Below are positions 1-6,601 of a stretch of 6,601 nucleotides of DNA, in pieces. Every line of letters starts with the position of its first letter. Position 1 is the first letter of the stretch. Source of the DNA: Bacteroidota bacterium (lineage in GTDB: Bacteria > Bacteroidota > Bacteroidia > Flavobacteriales > Flavobacteriaceae); assembly GCA_023427845.1 (NCBI GenBank), contig JAEYZX010000106.1, positions 1-6,601 on the forward strand, written 5' to 3'. Position numbers and translations under genes: made by a program. Below the pieces are notes generated by a model. That model was not told the DNA's origin. It made no database searches and saw only the letters and a list, made by a program, of their open reading frames with translations.

Positions 1-1810
1 CGTGATTGCTTTTGCTTTACTGCAGGCACCTACCGCCAGTGCGCAAAAATCGACGCTAACCGCCGAGCAGGCGAAACAAAAGTTCGAATCATACGCCTAT
101 ACGTTTCCGGACAGTGCACGCTATTACCTTCACCACGCGATTAGGCTGGATCGAACCAAGCATGATTCAGTTGTCGCAAAACATTACAACAACCTCGGAC
201 TGCTTCACCTTATGAACTCCAGTCGCGATTCGGCGCGCTATTATTACAAAAAATCAATCGGTTTGGCAAACGAGGCAAATAGATTCGGTACAATGGTCAA
301 CCTTGGCGCACTTTATAAAAAAGAACGTGAGTTCAAAAGCGCAATCCATGTTCTTACCAAGGCTATAGAAGGCTACAAAAAGCTAAATAATCAAAAAGGG
401 CTTGGGTTGGCTTATGGCGAACTGGGTTCGGTATACTCCGTTATGCAGGACCGCCTCGAGGCTATCGCCAATCTTAAACAAGGGATCGCCATCACAAAAA
501 AATACAAAATGTCGAGGCCACTGGCAATACAGCAACAGAACCTGGCGACGATATACTACAAAACGCGAAACTACAAATTCGCAAAAGAACTTTATGAAGA
601 ATGCCTTTCACAGCTCAAGACAACAAACGATAAACTGACCTATGCGATTGCGCTTGCAAACTACGGCTCAACACTGTCGGCACTGGGCGATACAAAGAAA
701 AGCGCAGTAGTCCTTAACGAGGCCGCCATCCTGTTGCAACCCTTCGACAACGATCATTTAAAAGCGATAGTGCATGGAGGCATAGCCGCAATTGCATTGA
801 AGAATAATGATCTACCGCTTGCCACAAAGGAATATGAAAAATCATACCAACTGATCCTCAGCGCTAAGTCGCCTGAATCACTCAGCGTTGTTTCGGGATA
901 TTTGGGAATGCTGAACAGCCAAGGGAAATATTCGGATGCACTCGACATTATCAATACAATGGAGCGTACAATCGACTTCAGCAAGGCAAACGAATCAGAA
1001 AAACTGGATTTTTACAGGCAGGCGTCGAATACCCTTTTGAACACCGGACAGGATGCACGGGGCGTTCAGGCACTGAAAGATGTGATTGCACTAAAGGACA
1101 CGGTCTCGGAAATTGAGAACAACCAGCAGGTCAAAGAGGTTGAGGCAATGTATCAGGCTGATGTCCATCTTCAGAAAGCGGTACATCACAACCGTGAACT
1201 GCGCAGCACGGCCGAGAACTTACTTTTTAAATACCGTTATGCAACAATTGCGGTATTTGCCCTGACAGCGTTGCTTATATGGTTATGGACCGTAATGCGA
1301 AGCAGGCACCAAATGGTATCGGCTGAACTTGCCGATCTTGAACAGCAGCGGATGCGGCGCGATGACGAGCTGCACGATGAACGCAGTAAAGCAAGGCAAT
1401 CTGAACATTTAATGCAGATGCAGCAGCAACAATTGCTTACCGAATCGTTGCGGAATGTGAATTTTGCCGAACAGCTTCAGGTTATAATAGAAGAATTCAG
1501 GCAGCAGCAGGATTATCGCGCTGCCGATAAGATCGAGAAGTTATCCGACCAGGCACACTGGAAAAACTTTTTAGAGAAATTCAATATCGTAAACCCGCAC
1601 TTCATTCAAAAGCTGTCAAATGAATTTCCGCAGCTTAACCAGGGCGAACTACAGTTCTGCGCACTGGTGAAAGTCAACCTTTCCTACAAAGAGATCGCAA
1701 ACATCCTGCAAATCACACACCAGAGCGTGTTTACTAAAAAATACCGCATCAAGAAAAAGATGGCAATTGACGGAGATACCGATTTTCTTGATATGATCCG
1801 TACTGTTTAA
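1..1810 (+). CDS. Membrane-anchored TPR protein with C-terminal LuxR-like HTH (5' end outside window)
   Basis: Likely a one-protein signal-transducing transcription regulator of the Bacteroidota TPR-HTH type. The frame is open to the left edge. The first codons encode the end of a Sec signal peptide (hydrophobic FALL, then a likely cleavage site ASA/QK), so the GTG at position 2 is probably internal and the true start lies a few codons upstream. Numbering from that GTG, residues about 35-390 are helical TPR repeats, the clearest near 59-92, 93-125, 132-165, 171-205 and 212-245. One membrane segment follows at about 412-431 (TIAVFALTALLIWLW), then a Gln/Glu-rich coiled coil at about 435-505. 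The C-terminal HTH lies at about 541-590, with the core SYKEIANILQITHQSV followed by the basic KKYRIKKK. In this family the TPR part is expected in the periplasm and the HTH in the cytoplasm. The ligand and target genes are unknown. The gene ends with TAA. The architecture call is strong; DNA binding is inferred from the family. Confidence 0.88.
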   Translation, partial: VIAFALLQAPTASAQKSTLTAEQAKQKFESYAYTFPDSARYYLHHAIRLDRTKHDSVVAKHYNNLGLLHLMNSSRDSARYYYKKSIGLANEANRFGTMVNLGALYKKEREFKSAIHVLTKAIEGYKKLNNQKGLGLAYGELGSVYSVMQDRLEAIANLKQGIAITKKYKMSRPLAIQQQNLATIYYKTRNYKFAKELYEECLSQLKTTNDKLTYAIALANYGSTLSALGDTKKSAVVLNEAAILLQPFDNDHLKAIVHGGIAAIALKNNDLPLATKEYEKSYQLILSAKSPESLSVVSGYLGMLNSQGKYSDALDIINTMERTIDFSKANESEKLDFYRQASNTLLNTGQDARGVQALKDVIALKDTVSEIENNQQVKEVEAMYQADVHLQKAVHHNRELRSTAENLLFKYRYATIAVFALTALLIWLWTVMRSRHQMVSAELADLEQQRMRRDDELHDERSKARQSEHLMQMQQQQLLTESLRNVNFAEQLQVIIEEFRQQQDYRAADKIEKLSDQAHWKNFLEKFNIVNPHFIQKLSNEFPQLNQGELQFCALVKVNLSYKEIANILQITHQSVFTKKYRIKKKMAIDGDTDFLDMIRTV

Positions 1811-1836
1811 AATCTATAGGCTCGTATAGGAAAGAA

Positions 1837-1866
1837 TTGTTAAAAAAATACGTTGTTCAACATTTG
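1837..1866 (+). promoter_or_regulatory. Weak Bacteroidota-type promoter candidate
   Basis: The Bacteroidota primary sigma factor prefers TTG about 17-23 bp upstream of TAnnTTTG. Here TTG at 1837-1839 is followed after 19 bp by AACATTTG at 1859-1866, one mismatch from the -7 consensus and overlapping the tandem repeat. A second candidate is TTG at 1881-1883 with GAATTTTG at 1905-1912 (21-bp spacer, one mismatch). Either could drive the receiver/membrane-protein pair. Both are weak matches in AT-rich DNA, and no start site can be fixed. Confidence 0.22.
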
Positions 1867-1873
1867 TTCAACA
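1853..1873. repeat. Tandem operator-like direct repeat, TTGTTCAACA x2 at 11-bp period
   Basis: The 10-mer TTGTTCAACA occurs exactly at 1853-1862 and again at 1864-1873, one helical turn apart. Each copy holds a near-palindrome with TTG and CAA arms around TT; the first copy extends to GTTG-TT-CAAC. It lies about 80 bp before the receiver-domain gene and about 40 bp after the TPR-HTH gene. Its spacing and position suggest a protein-binding site, but no regulator can be named from the sequence. Confidence 0.4.
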
Positions 1874-1950
1874 CCATTTTTTGTAGCACCTGCGGGCGAT
1901 AACCGAATTTTGTCGGACCAGGCGATAAACCACCCCGCCGGTATTTTATT

Positions 1951-2406
1951 ATGCAATCCGCCCTAATTTCGATTTTTATAATTGGCAATGATGCCACTAC
2001 AAACCTTATGTCGGGATTTGTTTTGCGACGTTACTTTGGCAAACCCGACATCCATTTTTTCAGCAATCCGAATGATGCCCTTCAATCAATTAAAAGTACC
2101 GGAGTTTTTGCTCCGCCCACTTTGATTTTCCTGGATACACATTCAAACGGAATGAGTTGGCATTCCTTCCTTCAACATTTTTTTGATTTGCCGGATGCCG
2201 TGCAGGGACGGTACCGCGTGTTTGTATCGGCATCAAAAACCGCTGACCAATCACAGTTTCCGAACGTAAACATGACGCCACGCCCACTGAACCTGGCGGT
2301 ACTGCAGGAGATGGATGCTAAAGATCTTTTTCGCCATTATTCGCCAAACAGCATCTTGTCAAAGCAGGGAATCAAGGTTGAACAACTACAACAATCCCGA
2401 AAATGA
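1951..2406 (+). CDS. Stand-alone degenerate response-regulator receiver domain protein
   Basis: A 151-residue protein with the CheY-like receiver pattern and no output domain. Visible pieces are strand 1 (ISIFIIGND, residues 6-14), helix 1, strand 2 with HFFSNPNDAL (35-44), strand 3 with the putative phospho-acceptor Asp62 in LIFLD, strand 4 with Ser93 in VFVSAS at the conserved Thr/Ser position, and a PRPL motif at 110-113. Two key sites are altered. The acidic pair that binds Mg2+ at the end of strand 1 is Gly12-Asn13 (only Asp14 remains), and the conserved Lys before Pro is Arg111. It may therefore be an atypical or pseudo-receiver acting by protein contact rather than normal phosphotransfer. 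About 30 residues follow the domain, with no recognisable motif. The ATG at 1951 is chosen because strand 1 begins directly after it; the upstream region is AT-rich with no Shine-Dalgarno site. The stop overlaps the next start. Confidence 0.75.
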   Translation: MQSALISIFIIGNDATTNLMSGFVLRRYFGKPDIHFFSNPNDALQSIKSTGVFAPPTLIFLDTHSNGMSWHSFLQHFFDLPDAVQGRYRVFVSASKTADQSQFPNVNMTPRPLNLAVLQEMDAKDLFRHYSPNSILSKQGIKVEQLQQSRK

Positions 2407-2681
2407 GAAACAATAATAAGCTGGCTATCGGAACCCCGTGCGCGATCGGGGCCGCAATCATCGCTTGTGCCTGTTACGAAGTTGCAGCGTTGATTGTCGA
2501 CGATTTTCTTCTTTTACCGGGTAATGCATTTCCAAATCTGCTTTATTTTGGGTCGCTCCTCCTGTCGCTGCTATTTACGGTAACTACCCTGAAGCAACTG
2601 GAATTAAGCCGGACGCAGCAGCTATTTTGGATTGGAATTGCCGCAATGCCCCTGCTGTTTTTAATGGTGATTGCGGTGTAA
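2403..2681 (+). CDS. Small three-helix inner-membrane protein, unknown function
   Basis: A 92-residue hydrophobic protein that I do not recognise. Three likely membrane helices are visible, at about residues 7-32, 45-63 and 74-92. The N-terminus is basic (MRNNNK), the first loop is acidic (Asp33-Asp34), and the second loop carries Lys64 and Arg70. By the positive-inside rule this suggests N-terminus in the cytoplasm and C-terminus outside. Its ATG overlaps the stop of the receiver gene as ATGA, so the two are probably co-transcribed and translationally coupled. That makes a membrane partner for the receiver-like protein a reasonable guess, but no domain supports a specific role. The ORF is short; the overlap and clean hydrophobic pattern argue that it is real. 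Confidence 0.65.
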   Translation: MRNNNKLAIGTPCAIGAAIIACACYEVAALIVDDFLLLPGNAFPNLLYFGSLLLSLLFTVTTLKQLELSRTQQLFWIGIAAMPLLFLMVIAV

Positions 2682-2985
2682 CAAACTGATTATAGCAGGC
2701 CTTTGTAGTAATATTTTCCCATACTTTTTGGGCTTCGGTGTAAATTTTTATACTCATTTAGATTTCACAGCTTTAGGCGCTATCCTCAATAATATTTGGT
2801 GGCTGTTAAAATATATTTTTTAAAGAATACTATGATCTAAAATTATCTGGAATCCTGTTTTTATTGACTTTGTGGCTGGACTTAGTCACAAGGCAGCAAC
2901 TACCGTGGCAGTACCCTATTTTTAAATTTTAATCTTGCAATTGCCCTAAATATTATCAATGCATGACTAACCAAAAGCTTTTACC
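2682..2985. other. Convergent AT-rich intergenic region, no gene seen
   Basis: These 304 bp separate the 3' ends of two convergent transcription units. I see no ORF of coding character, tRNA or repeat array. Contents worth noting are a 12-bp AT palindrome (AAAATATATTTT, 2808-2819), a weak inverted repeat at 2865-2893, and an 8-bp palindrome GCAATTGC at 2937-2944. No GC-rich stem followed by a T-run was found on either strand, so the terminators expected for converging genes are not obvious. Confidence 0.6.
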
Positions 2986-5900
2986 CTACCACATATACAA
3001 CCGCGCATTTTCGTTCACTTCCCTTAAATCGGGGACCTGTTTGTTATTTGTCAGCAGCATGACCTGCTTGAAAAGCCCTGTTATAATATCGGGGTTCAAT
3101 TCAACCGGACGGACAAGATCCTCTTGGGCCAACAGACCTACCCTATTCAGTTTCTGTTTCAACATCGTCAAGTAGGCCGAGGTAAATGCGCCGTTACCCA
3201 GTTCTTTTGTCTCGTAGGCAACATCGGCACCTGAAGCGGCTGAAATTATCGTGATACCGCTGGTTGACAGGAAATTCTCAAACAGGTCGGCCACCACATC
3301 GGAGACCTTAAACTCGGCTTTTGCTGCCGATACGGCTCCGGATCCCCTGTTTCCCGAAATGCCTGCGTGCCCTGCGGGGTCACCAACTGCAATCTGGTCG
3401 AGCGTGTTACCGGAGTGACAGGAATCCATCAACAGCAACTTGTTCGTCGCCGGAGCTGTCTTTAGCGCATCAATTATAAAATCGAATGCAATTCCTTTTT
3501 CGGAAACGTTTGCAAAATCCATGTCGTGCGGCGCGTAATAATATTTTTTGTTTTGATCGAGTACGCCATGACCTGCAAGGAACACAACCACTTGGTCTTT
3601 GGGCTTCGAGCTGGCAAAAAAATCCGCAAGCAATTTCTTGACATCCTCCGATTTTGCATCATCATTCACAAGATGTGCCATATGCACTTTTGTAAACGAA
3701 GGCGGATTATTTTTATCGAGCAGGTCATCTGAAGTTCGGGCCATGTAATCATGCTCCAAAAGCGGTTCATGCTGTTCCAACCAAATCGGGTCGGCACCCA
3801 GGATTGAAAAACCTTGGACTGCATCAACAGGAACTTCCTGCTCAACAATCGTTTTTCCGGCAGTATACTTTCCGTATCTGTACTTTTCTTCGTCGCGCGA
3901 CAGTATTGCAATCGTCTTTCCTTCATTGCCTACCGACACATCATCGATTGTGGCAACTTTTGAAATCGGGATTTTTCGAGGTGCAGATCCGTCAAGCGGA
4001 AGTACAAATACAGCATCATCCGAAATGGTAAATGGCAAATACTTTTCATTTTCCGACAATTGATAGAGTTTAAAATGCATATACTGAGTAAAATCAGTTT
4101 TATGGGCTTCGGGTTCAGAACCTTCGAAATTGTAATCCTTAACCGTAATCGCCCTCGATGCTGTGATTTTTTCCGCCGTCGTGTCGAACCTCGCGACCGT
4201 AACTGTGTTTCCGGTGTCGAAACTGGTTTGATGGGTCACATACAGCCACTCGCGTTCATTACGGATTTTGAAATTTTCACCCTGCAGATCGTTGGGGATC
4301 GTGATAATCCTGGATTTTTTGTTTTTGATGTCGTATGACAAGAACTTTTGTCCCATGCCCCGTAATGCAAAACCTTTTCCGCCACTATAGGAGTGCAGTT
4401 TGGCAATGCCCCAGCTAGTCGCCCCAAAATCCTTTGGAAGGGAAATCGAATCGATACTCTGTTTGACAAAATCACATACCACTGCCCTGTCGTTGTCGAC
4501 TTCGACCCAAATTGTAGGGCTCACCGGATAAAATTTCTTATAGGAACTGTATGCCGGAAGATACCGTTTCATATTATAGGCAACTTTTTCCTTTTGCCGG
4601 TGCAGATTAAAATTGTTTCCGAAGAATTTGTTTTTGTATTTGTGGAGCGTTTCAGTGTCCAACCGTCCGTAAATACGTGCCATATCAAGAGCATCCTTAT
4701 CGGCAAAAGTCAGGTTGAAATCGGATTGCCTGTAATCGGAAACGCCAATTGAAATGATGTAAAGCTCGGGCTTCCCGTCGGCCGGATCGGTATTCACAAC
4801 CGACTTTATCGGTGCCTGGCCAACGCTCTGCTGCCTGAGTCGTGTTGCCTGCGCCAGTGCGTCAACGTATGCCTGATCAGGTTCGCCAAAAATCTCCAGA
4901 ATTTTATCGGGCCTGAATGCCTGATTTTCGATTTGCTTTAATGTGGACGGTTTGCCGTTGAGCGTTGCGGTCAAGTATAGATCCGCATCTATATTCGAAA
5001 AATAATTCCCGTTTGAATCATAAAAAATGTGTTTGTCCTGATCGGGGTGAATCATCGCGCCCAGCTCCCTTTGTGAATCCGAATCGTAGATTTTGATGAA
5101 GCCGTTTCTGAAAGACACCATAAACAAGGACGCATCATGGTTGAACGACAGTGCTATCGGAGCCTCGCCTTCTTTAAATAAAATGGGCCGATCCCCGACA
5201 ACGACAACTGTTTCATTCAGAATCATCGCCATCCGGTCATTGCGATAGGCGACATCGTTTACCGTGACACATTGTTTGGCTTCGGCTGCGATCTTACCGT
5301 CGGCATAATTCAGCAGAATGGTTTCGTTGTAGCAGTCGCGAGCGTTACGATTATGATACTTCGTCGTTATGACAAACTCCTCGTCGCCTATATCATAAAT
5401 CTTGAAAAAACCGGGGTCAAGTTGATTTGAGTAGATTTCGCGATCGGAATCGACCTCTCTGATTTGAAGTTTATTGTTGCCATCAATCGTCAGCAGTAAC
5501 TTGGCATTGCCCGACAATTTGGCCGACTTGAACAGTCCCGGCAGCTCCTGCGATGCTTTATTATTAATCAATTTCAGTTTGTAGCCCGGCCCGGTGTCCT
5601 GAGTGGTGTATTCCTGGTTCAACAACAGCAGCTGCTCGTTATTGTCTTGTTTTTTGTAATCAAGTACATGGAAAAAATTTCCCGCATCATCGTTTAGTGG
5701 CAACACGCGATCGGCAATCAGGTCATACCGATAATAACTCACATTGCCGCCTGCCTTTCCTTTATTGTAACCACTGATGATATAGTTGCCACTTCTTGAA
5801 TCCAAATGCATCGTAACGCTCGTAAGGTCATGATGAAGTTCAAGATAATCCTTGATTTTAATCTTTCCGAAGCGATTGTCGAATGTGCCGCTGCTAAAAT

Positions 5901-6601
5901 ATTTGATTTCCTGATCATACCTTGTTCCGGTAAGCACCCAATTGCTTCCGGGAAGAAAGGAGCCTTTGTAGAACCCATTTGATACCGGCGGAAACTCAGC
6001 TATAAAATTCTTCTTCTGGTTGTCAAATAATTTGAATCCGGGTAGATCGTCAAAAGCAGTATTGAAAACTTTAAAGAATAGGGTCTGCTGTGTTTTAGGA
6101 AGCGAAAGTGCGATATCCGACGCATTGTCAATTTCTACTATAGTCGCAGAAAATGAATCACGCTCGCCTGTCAAAAGCACAGGCCGGGTAGTAAATACCG
6201 ACGAGGAGAGCACCATATTATGCCGATTGCCCTGCACATTATCAATGACCTTGGTACTGCGCCCATACACATTGACGGCTAACGTATATAACGGATTTTC
6301 AGAAATGATTCCGCCGCTCGTCTTGTAAACCCTTATTTCCTGCGGATTTTCGGCTATGCAAATCAAATACAGTTCGTCCGACGATTCGTCGAAATACATA
6401 TGTTTGACGTGCATTCCCGGAAGAAGCGCAATGGTTTTGATCGCACTGCCTGTACGCAAATCCGAAATTACGATCTCTTTTTGCTGCGCCAAATTTCCCT
6501 CGCTGTACGCCAATTTCAGCTTGTTGGACGAAACCGCAGCAACCTCCACTTCATTGTATGTCGTAACATTTCCGAATGCATTGAACCGATCATCATAAAG
6601 C
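2986..6601 (-). CDS. Large beta-propeller (WD40-like) and caspase-family (peptidase C14) protein, 5' end outside window
   Basis: A likely cysteine peptidase of the bacterial caspase-like group fused to propeller domains. The frame is open to the right edge, so the start is outside; numbers count from an in-frame GTG at 6549 that is probably not the start. Residues 1 to about 530 carry WD40-like blade patterns (IVISDLRTG near the start; GFIKIYDSDSQRELG before the linker). A linker at about 530-590 contains the family-like RPDKILEIFG. The caspase domain opens with LYIISIGVSDY (596-606) and FADKDALDMA (615-624). After a long insertion it resumes with HLVNDDAKSEDVKKLL, VVVFLAGHG (catalytic His994, codon 3568-3570) and LLLMDSCHSG (catalytic Cys1044, codon 3418-3420). 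The p10-like part has TIISAASG and GNGAFTSAYLTML. Both catalytic residues are present, so activity is plausible. Related bacterial enzymes favour Arg/Lys at P1. Substrate, location and role are unknown. It is convergent with the upstream genes, with no visible functional link. Stop is TAG. Confidence 0.9.
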   Translation of the reverse strand, partial: LYDDRFNAFGNVTTYNEVEVAAVSSNKLKLAYSEGNLAQQKEIVISDLRTGSAIKTIALLPGMHVKHMYFDESSDELYLICIAENPQEIRVYKTSGGIISENPLYTLAVNVYGRSTKVIDNVQGNRHNMVLSSSVFTTRPVLLTGERDSFSATIVEIDNASDIALSLPKTQQTLFFKVFNTAFDDLPGFKLFDNQKKNFIAEFPPVSNGFYKGSFLPGSNWVLTGTRYDQEIKYFSSGTFDNRFGKIKIKDYLELHHDLTSVTMHLDSRSGNYIISGYNKGKAGGNVSYYRYDLIADRVLPLNDDAGNFFHVLDYKKQDNNEQLLLLNQEYTTQDTGPGYKLKLINNKASQELPGLFKSAKLSGNAKLLLTIDGNNKLQIREVDSDREIYSNQLDPGFFKIYDIGDEEFVITTKYHNRNARDCYNETILLNYADGKIAAEAKQCVTVNDVAYRNDRMAMILNETVVVVGDRPILFKEGEAPIALSFNHDASLFMVSFRNGFIKIYDSDSQRELGAMIHPDQDKHIFYDSNGNYFSNIDADLYLTATLNGKPSTLKQIENQAFRPDKILEIFGEPDQAYVDALAQATRLRQQSVGQAPIKSVVNTDPADGKPELYIISIGVSDYRQSDFNLTFADKDALDMARIYGRLDTETLHKYKNKFFGNNFNLHRQKEKVAYNMKRYLPAYSSYKKFYPVSPTIWVEVDNDRAVVCDFVKQSIDSISLPKDFGATSWGIAKLHSYSGGKGFALRGMGQKFLSYDIKNKKSRIITIPNDLQGENFKIRNEREWLYVTHQTSFDTGNTVTVARFDTTAEKITASRAITVKDYNFEGSEPEAHKTDFTQYMHFKLYQLSENEKYLPFTISDDAVFVLPLDGSAPRKIPISKVATIDDVSVGNEGKTIAILSRDEEKYRYGKYTAGKTIVEQEVPVDAVQGFSILGADPIWLEQHEPLLEHDYMARTSDDLLDKNNPPSFTKVHMAHLVNDDAKSEDVKKLLADFFASSKPKDQVVVFLAGHGVLDQNKKYYYAPHDMDFANVSEKGIAFDFIIDALKTAPATNKLLLMDSCHSGNTLDQIAVGDPAGHAGISGNRGSGAVSAAKAEFKVSDVVADLFENFLSTSGITIISAASGADVAYETKELGNGAFTSAYLTMLKQKLNRVGLLAQEDLVRPVELNPDIITGLFKQVMLLTNNKQVPDLREVNENARLYMW
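3700..4617 (-). other. Propeller-like domain inserted inside the caspase fold (part of the caspase gene)
   Basis: This segment encodes residues about 645-950 in the numbering from the GTG at 6549. It separates the first caspase strand/helix (ending near HKYKNKFFGN) from the strand that resumes at SFTKVHMAHLVND. Caspase-like proteins usually bridge this distance with a few tens of residues; here there are about 300. The segment is rich in alternating hydrophobic strands that end in blade-like turns: TIWVEVDNDRAVVCDF, QKFLSYDIKNKKSRIITIP, VTVARFDTTAEKI, DAVFVLPLDGSAPRKIPIS, and KTIAILSRDEEKYRYG. At least five blade-like units are visible, so a whole propeller of six or seven blades is possible. 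The edges are approximate and the fold is inferred from pattern, not from a profile search. Confidence 0.6.

Noticed and set aside
402..984. Short ORFs within the TPR gene on both strands
   Set aside because: The TPR frame is clearly coding through the whole stretch, and the alternative frames show no motif or start context.
1814..1829. CTATA/TATAG inverted repeat directly after the TPR-HTH stop
   Set aside because: The stem is only 5 bp and AT-rich with no following T-run, so it is too weak to call as a terminator.
2808..2819. AAAATATATTTT perfect palindrome as an operator or origin element
   Set aside because: A 12-bp AT-only palindrome is easily expected by chance in this AT-rich intergenic DNA, and it is not repeated.
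2963..3175. Plus-strand ORF of 70 codons across the 3' end of the caspase gene
   Set aside because: It overlaps the well-supported C-terminal caspase coding region on the opposite strand, and its translation has no recognisable pattern.
4060..4752. Plus-strand ORFs opposite the inserted domain of the caspase gene
   Set aside because: They are antisense shadows of a continuous, protein-like minus-strand frame. Their translations are rich in Cys, Phe and Arg without domain character.
2403..6601. Caspase gene plus small membrane protein as a gasdermin-like or other anti-phage protease/pore pair
   Set aside because: The genes are convergent, not co-transcribed. The membrane protein has 92 residues and three helices, unlike bacterial gasdermins, which are much larger. 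No nuclease, cyclase or other defence marker is present in the window.

Overview
The window looks like chromosomal DNA of a member of the Bacteroidota (Flavobacteriia or Sphingobacteriia/Chitinophagia level; the genus cannot be fixed from this sequence). The reasons are the gene families: a membrane-anchored TPR protein with a C-terminal LuxR-like helix-turn-helix, and a propeller plus caspase protein whose motifs match the 'caspase family protein' common in Bacteroidota. Clear Shine-Dalgarno sites are also absent in front of the two complete genes.

Layout: (1) 1-1810, plus strand, the 3' part of a gene for a secreted/inner-membrane TPR sensor-regulator; the start and the first part of the signal peptide lie left of the window. 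(2) 1811-1950, a 140-bp intergenic region with an exact 10-bp direct repeat at 11-bp period that looks like an operator, and weak Bacteroidota-type promoter candidates. (3) 1951-2681, a two-gene unit joined by an ATGA overlap: a stand-alone degenerate response-regulator receiver domain and a small three-helix membrane protein. (4) 2682-2985, an AT-rich convergent intergenic region of 304 bp with no convincing gene or strong terminator. (5) 2986-6601, minus strand, the 3' part of a very large gene for a beta-propeller/WD40-like plus caspase (peptidase C14) protein; the start lies right of the window.

How they may work together: the left half could be a signalling group (TPR-HTH regulator, pseudo-receiver, small membrane partner), but only the last two genes are visibly coupled. 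The caspase gene is convergent and need not be related to them.

The most unusual feature is inside the caspase gene. The caspase fold is interrupted between its first strand/helix and the catalytic His strand by roughly 300 in-frame residues that themselves look like beta-propeller blades. Both catalytic residues (His in AGHG, Cys in DSCHSG) are intact.
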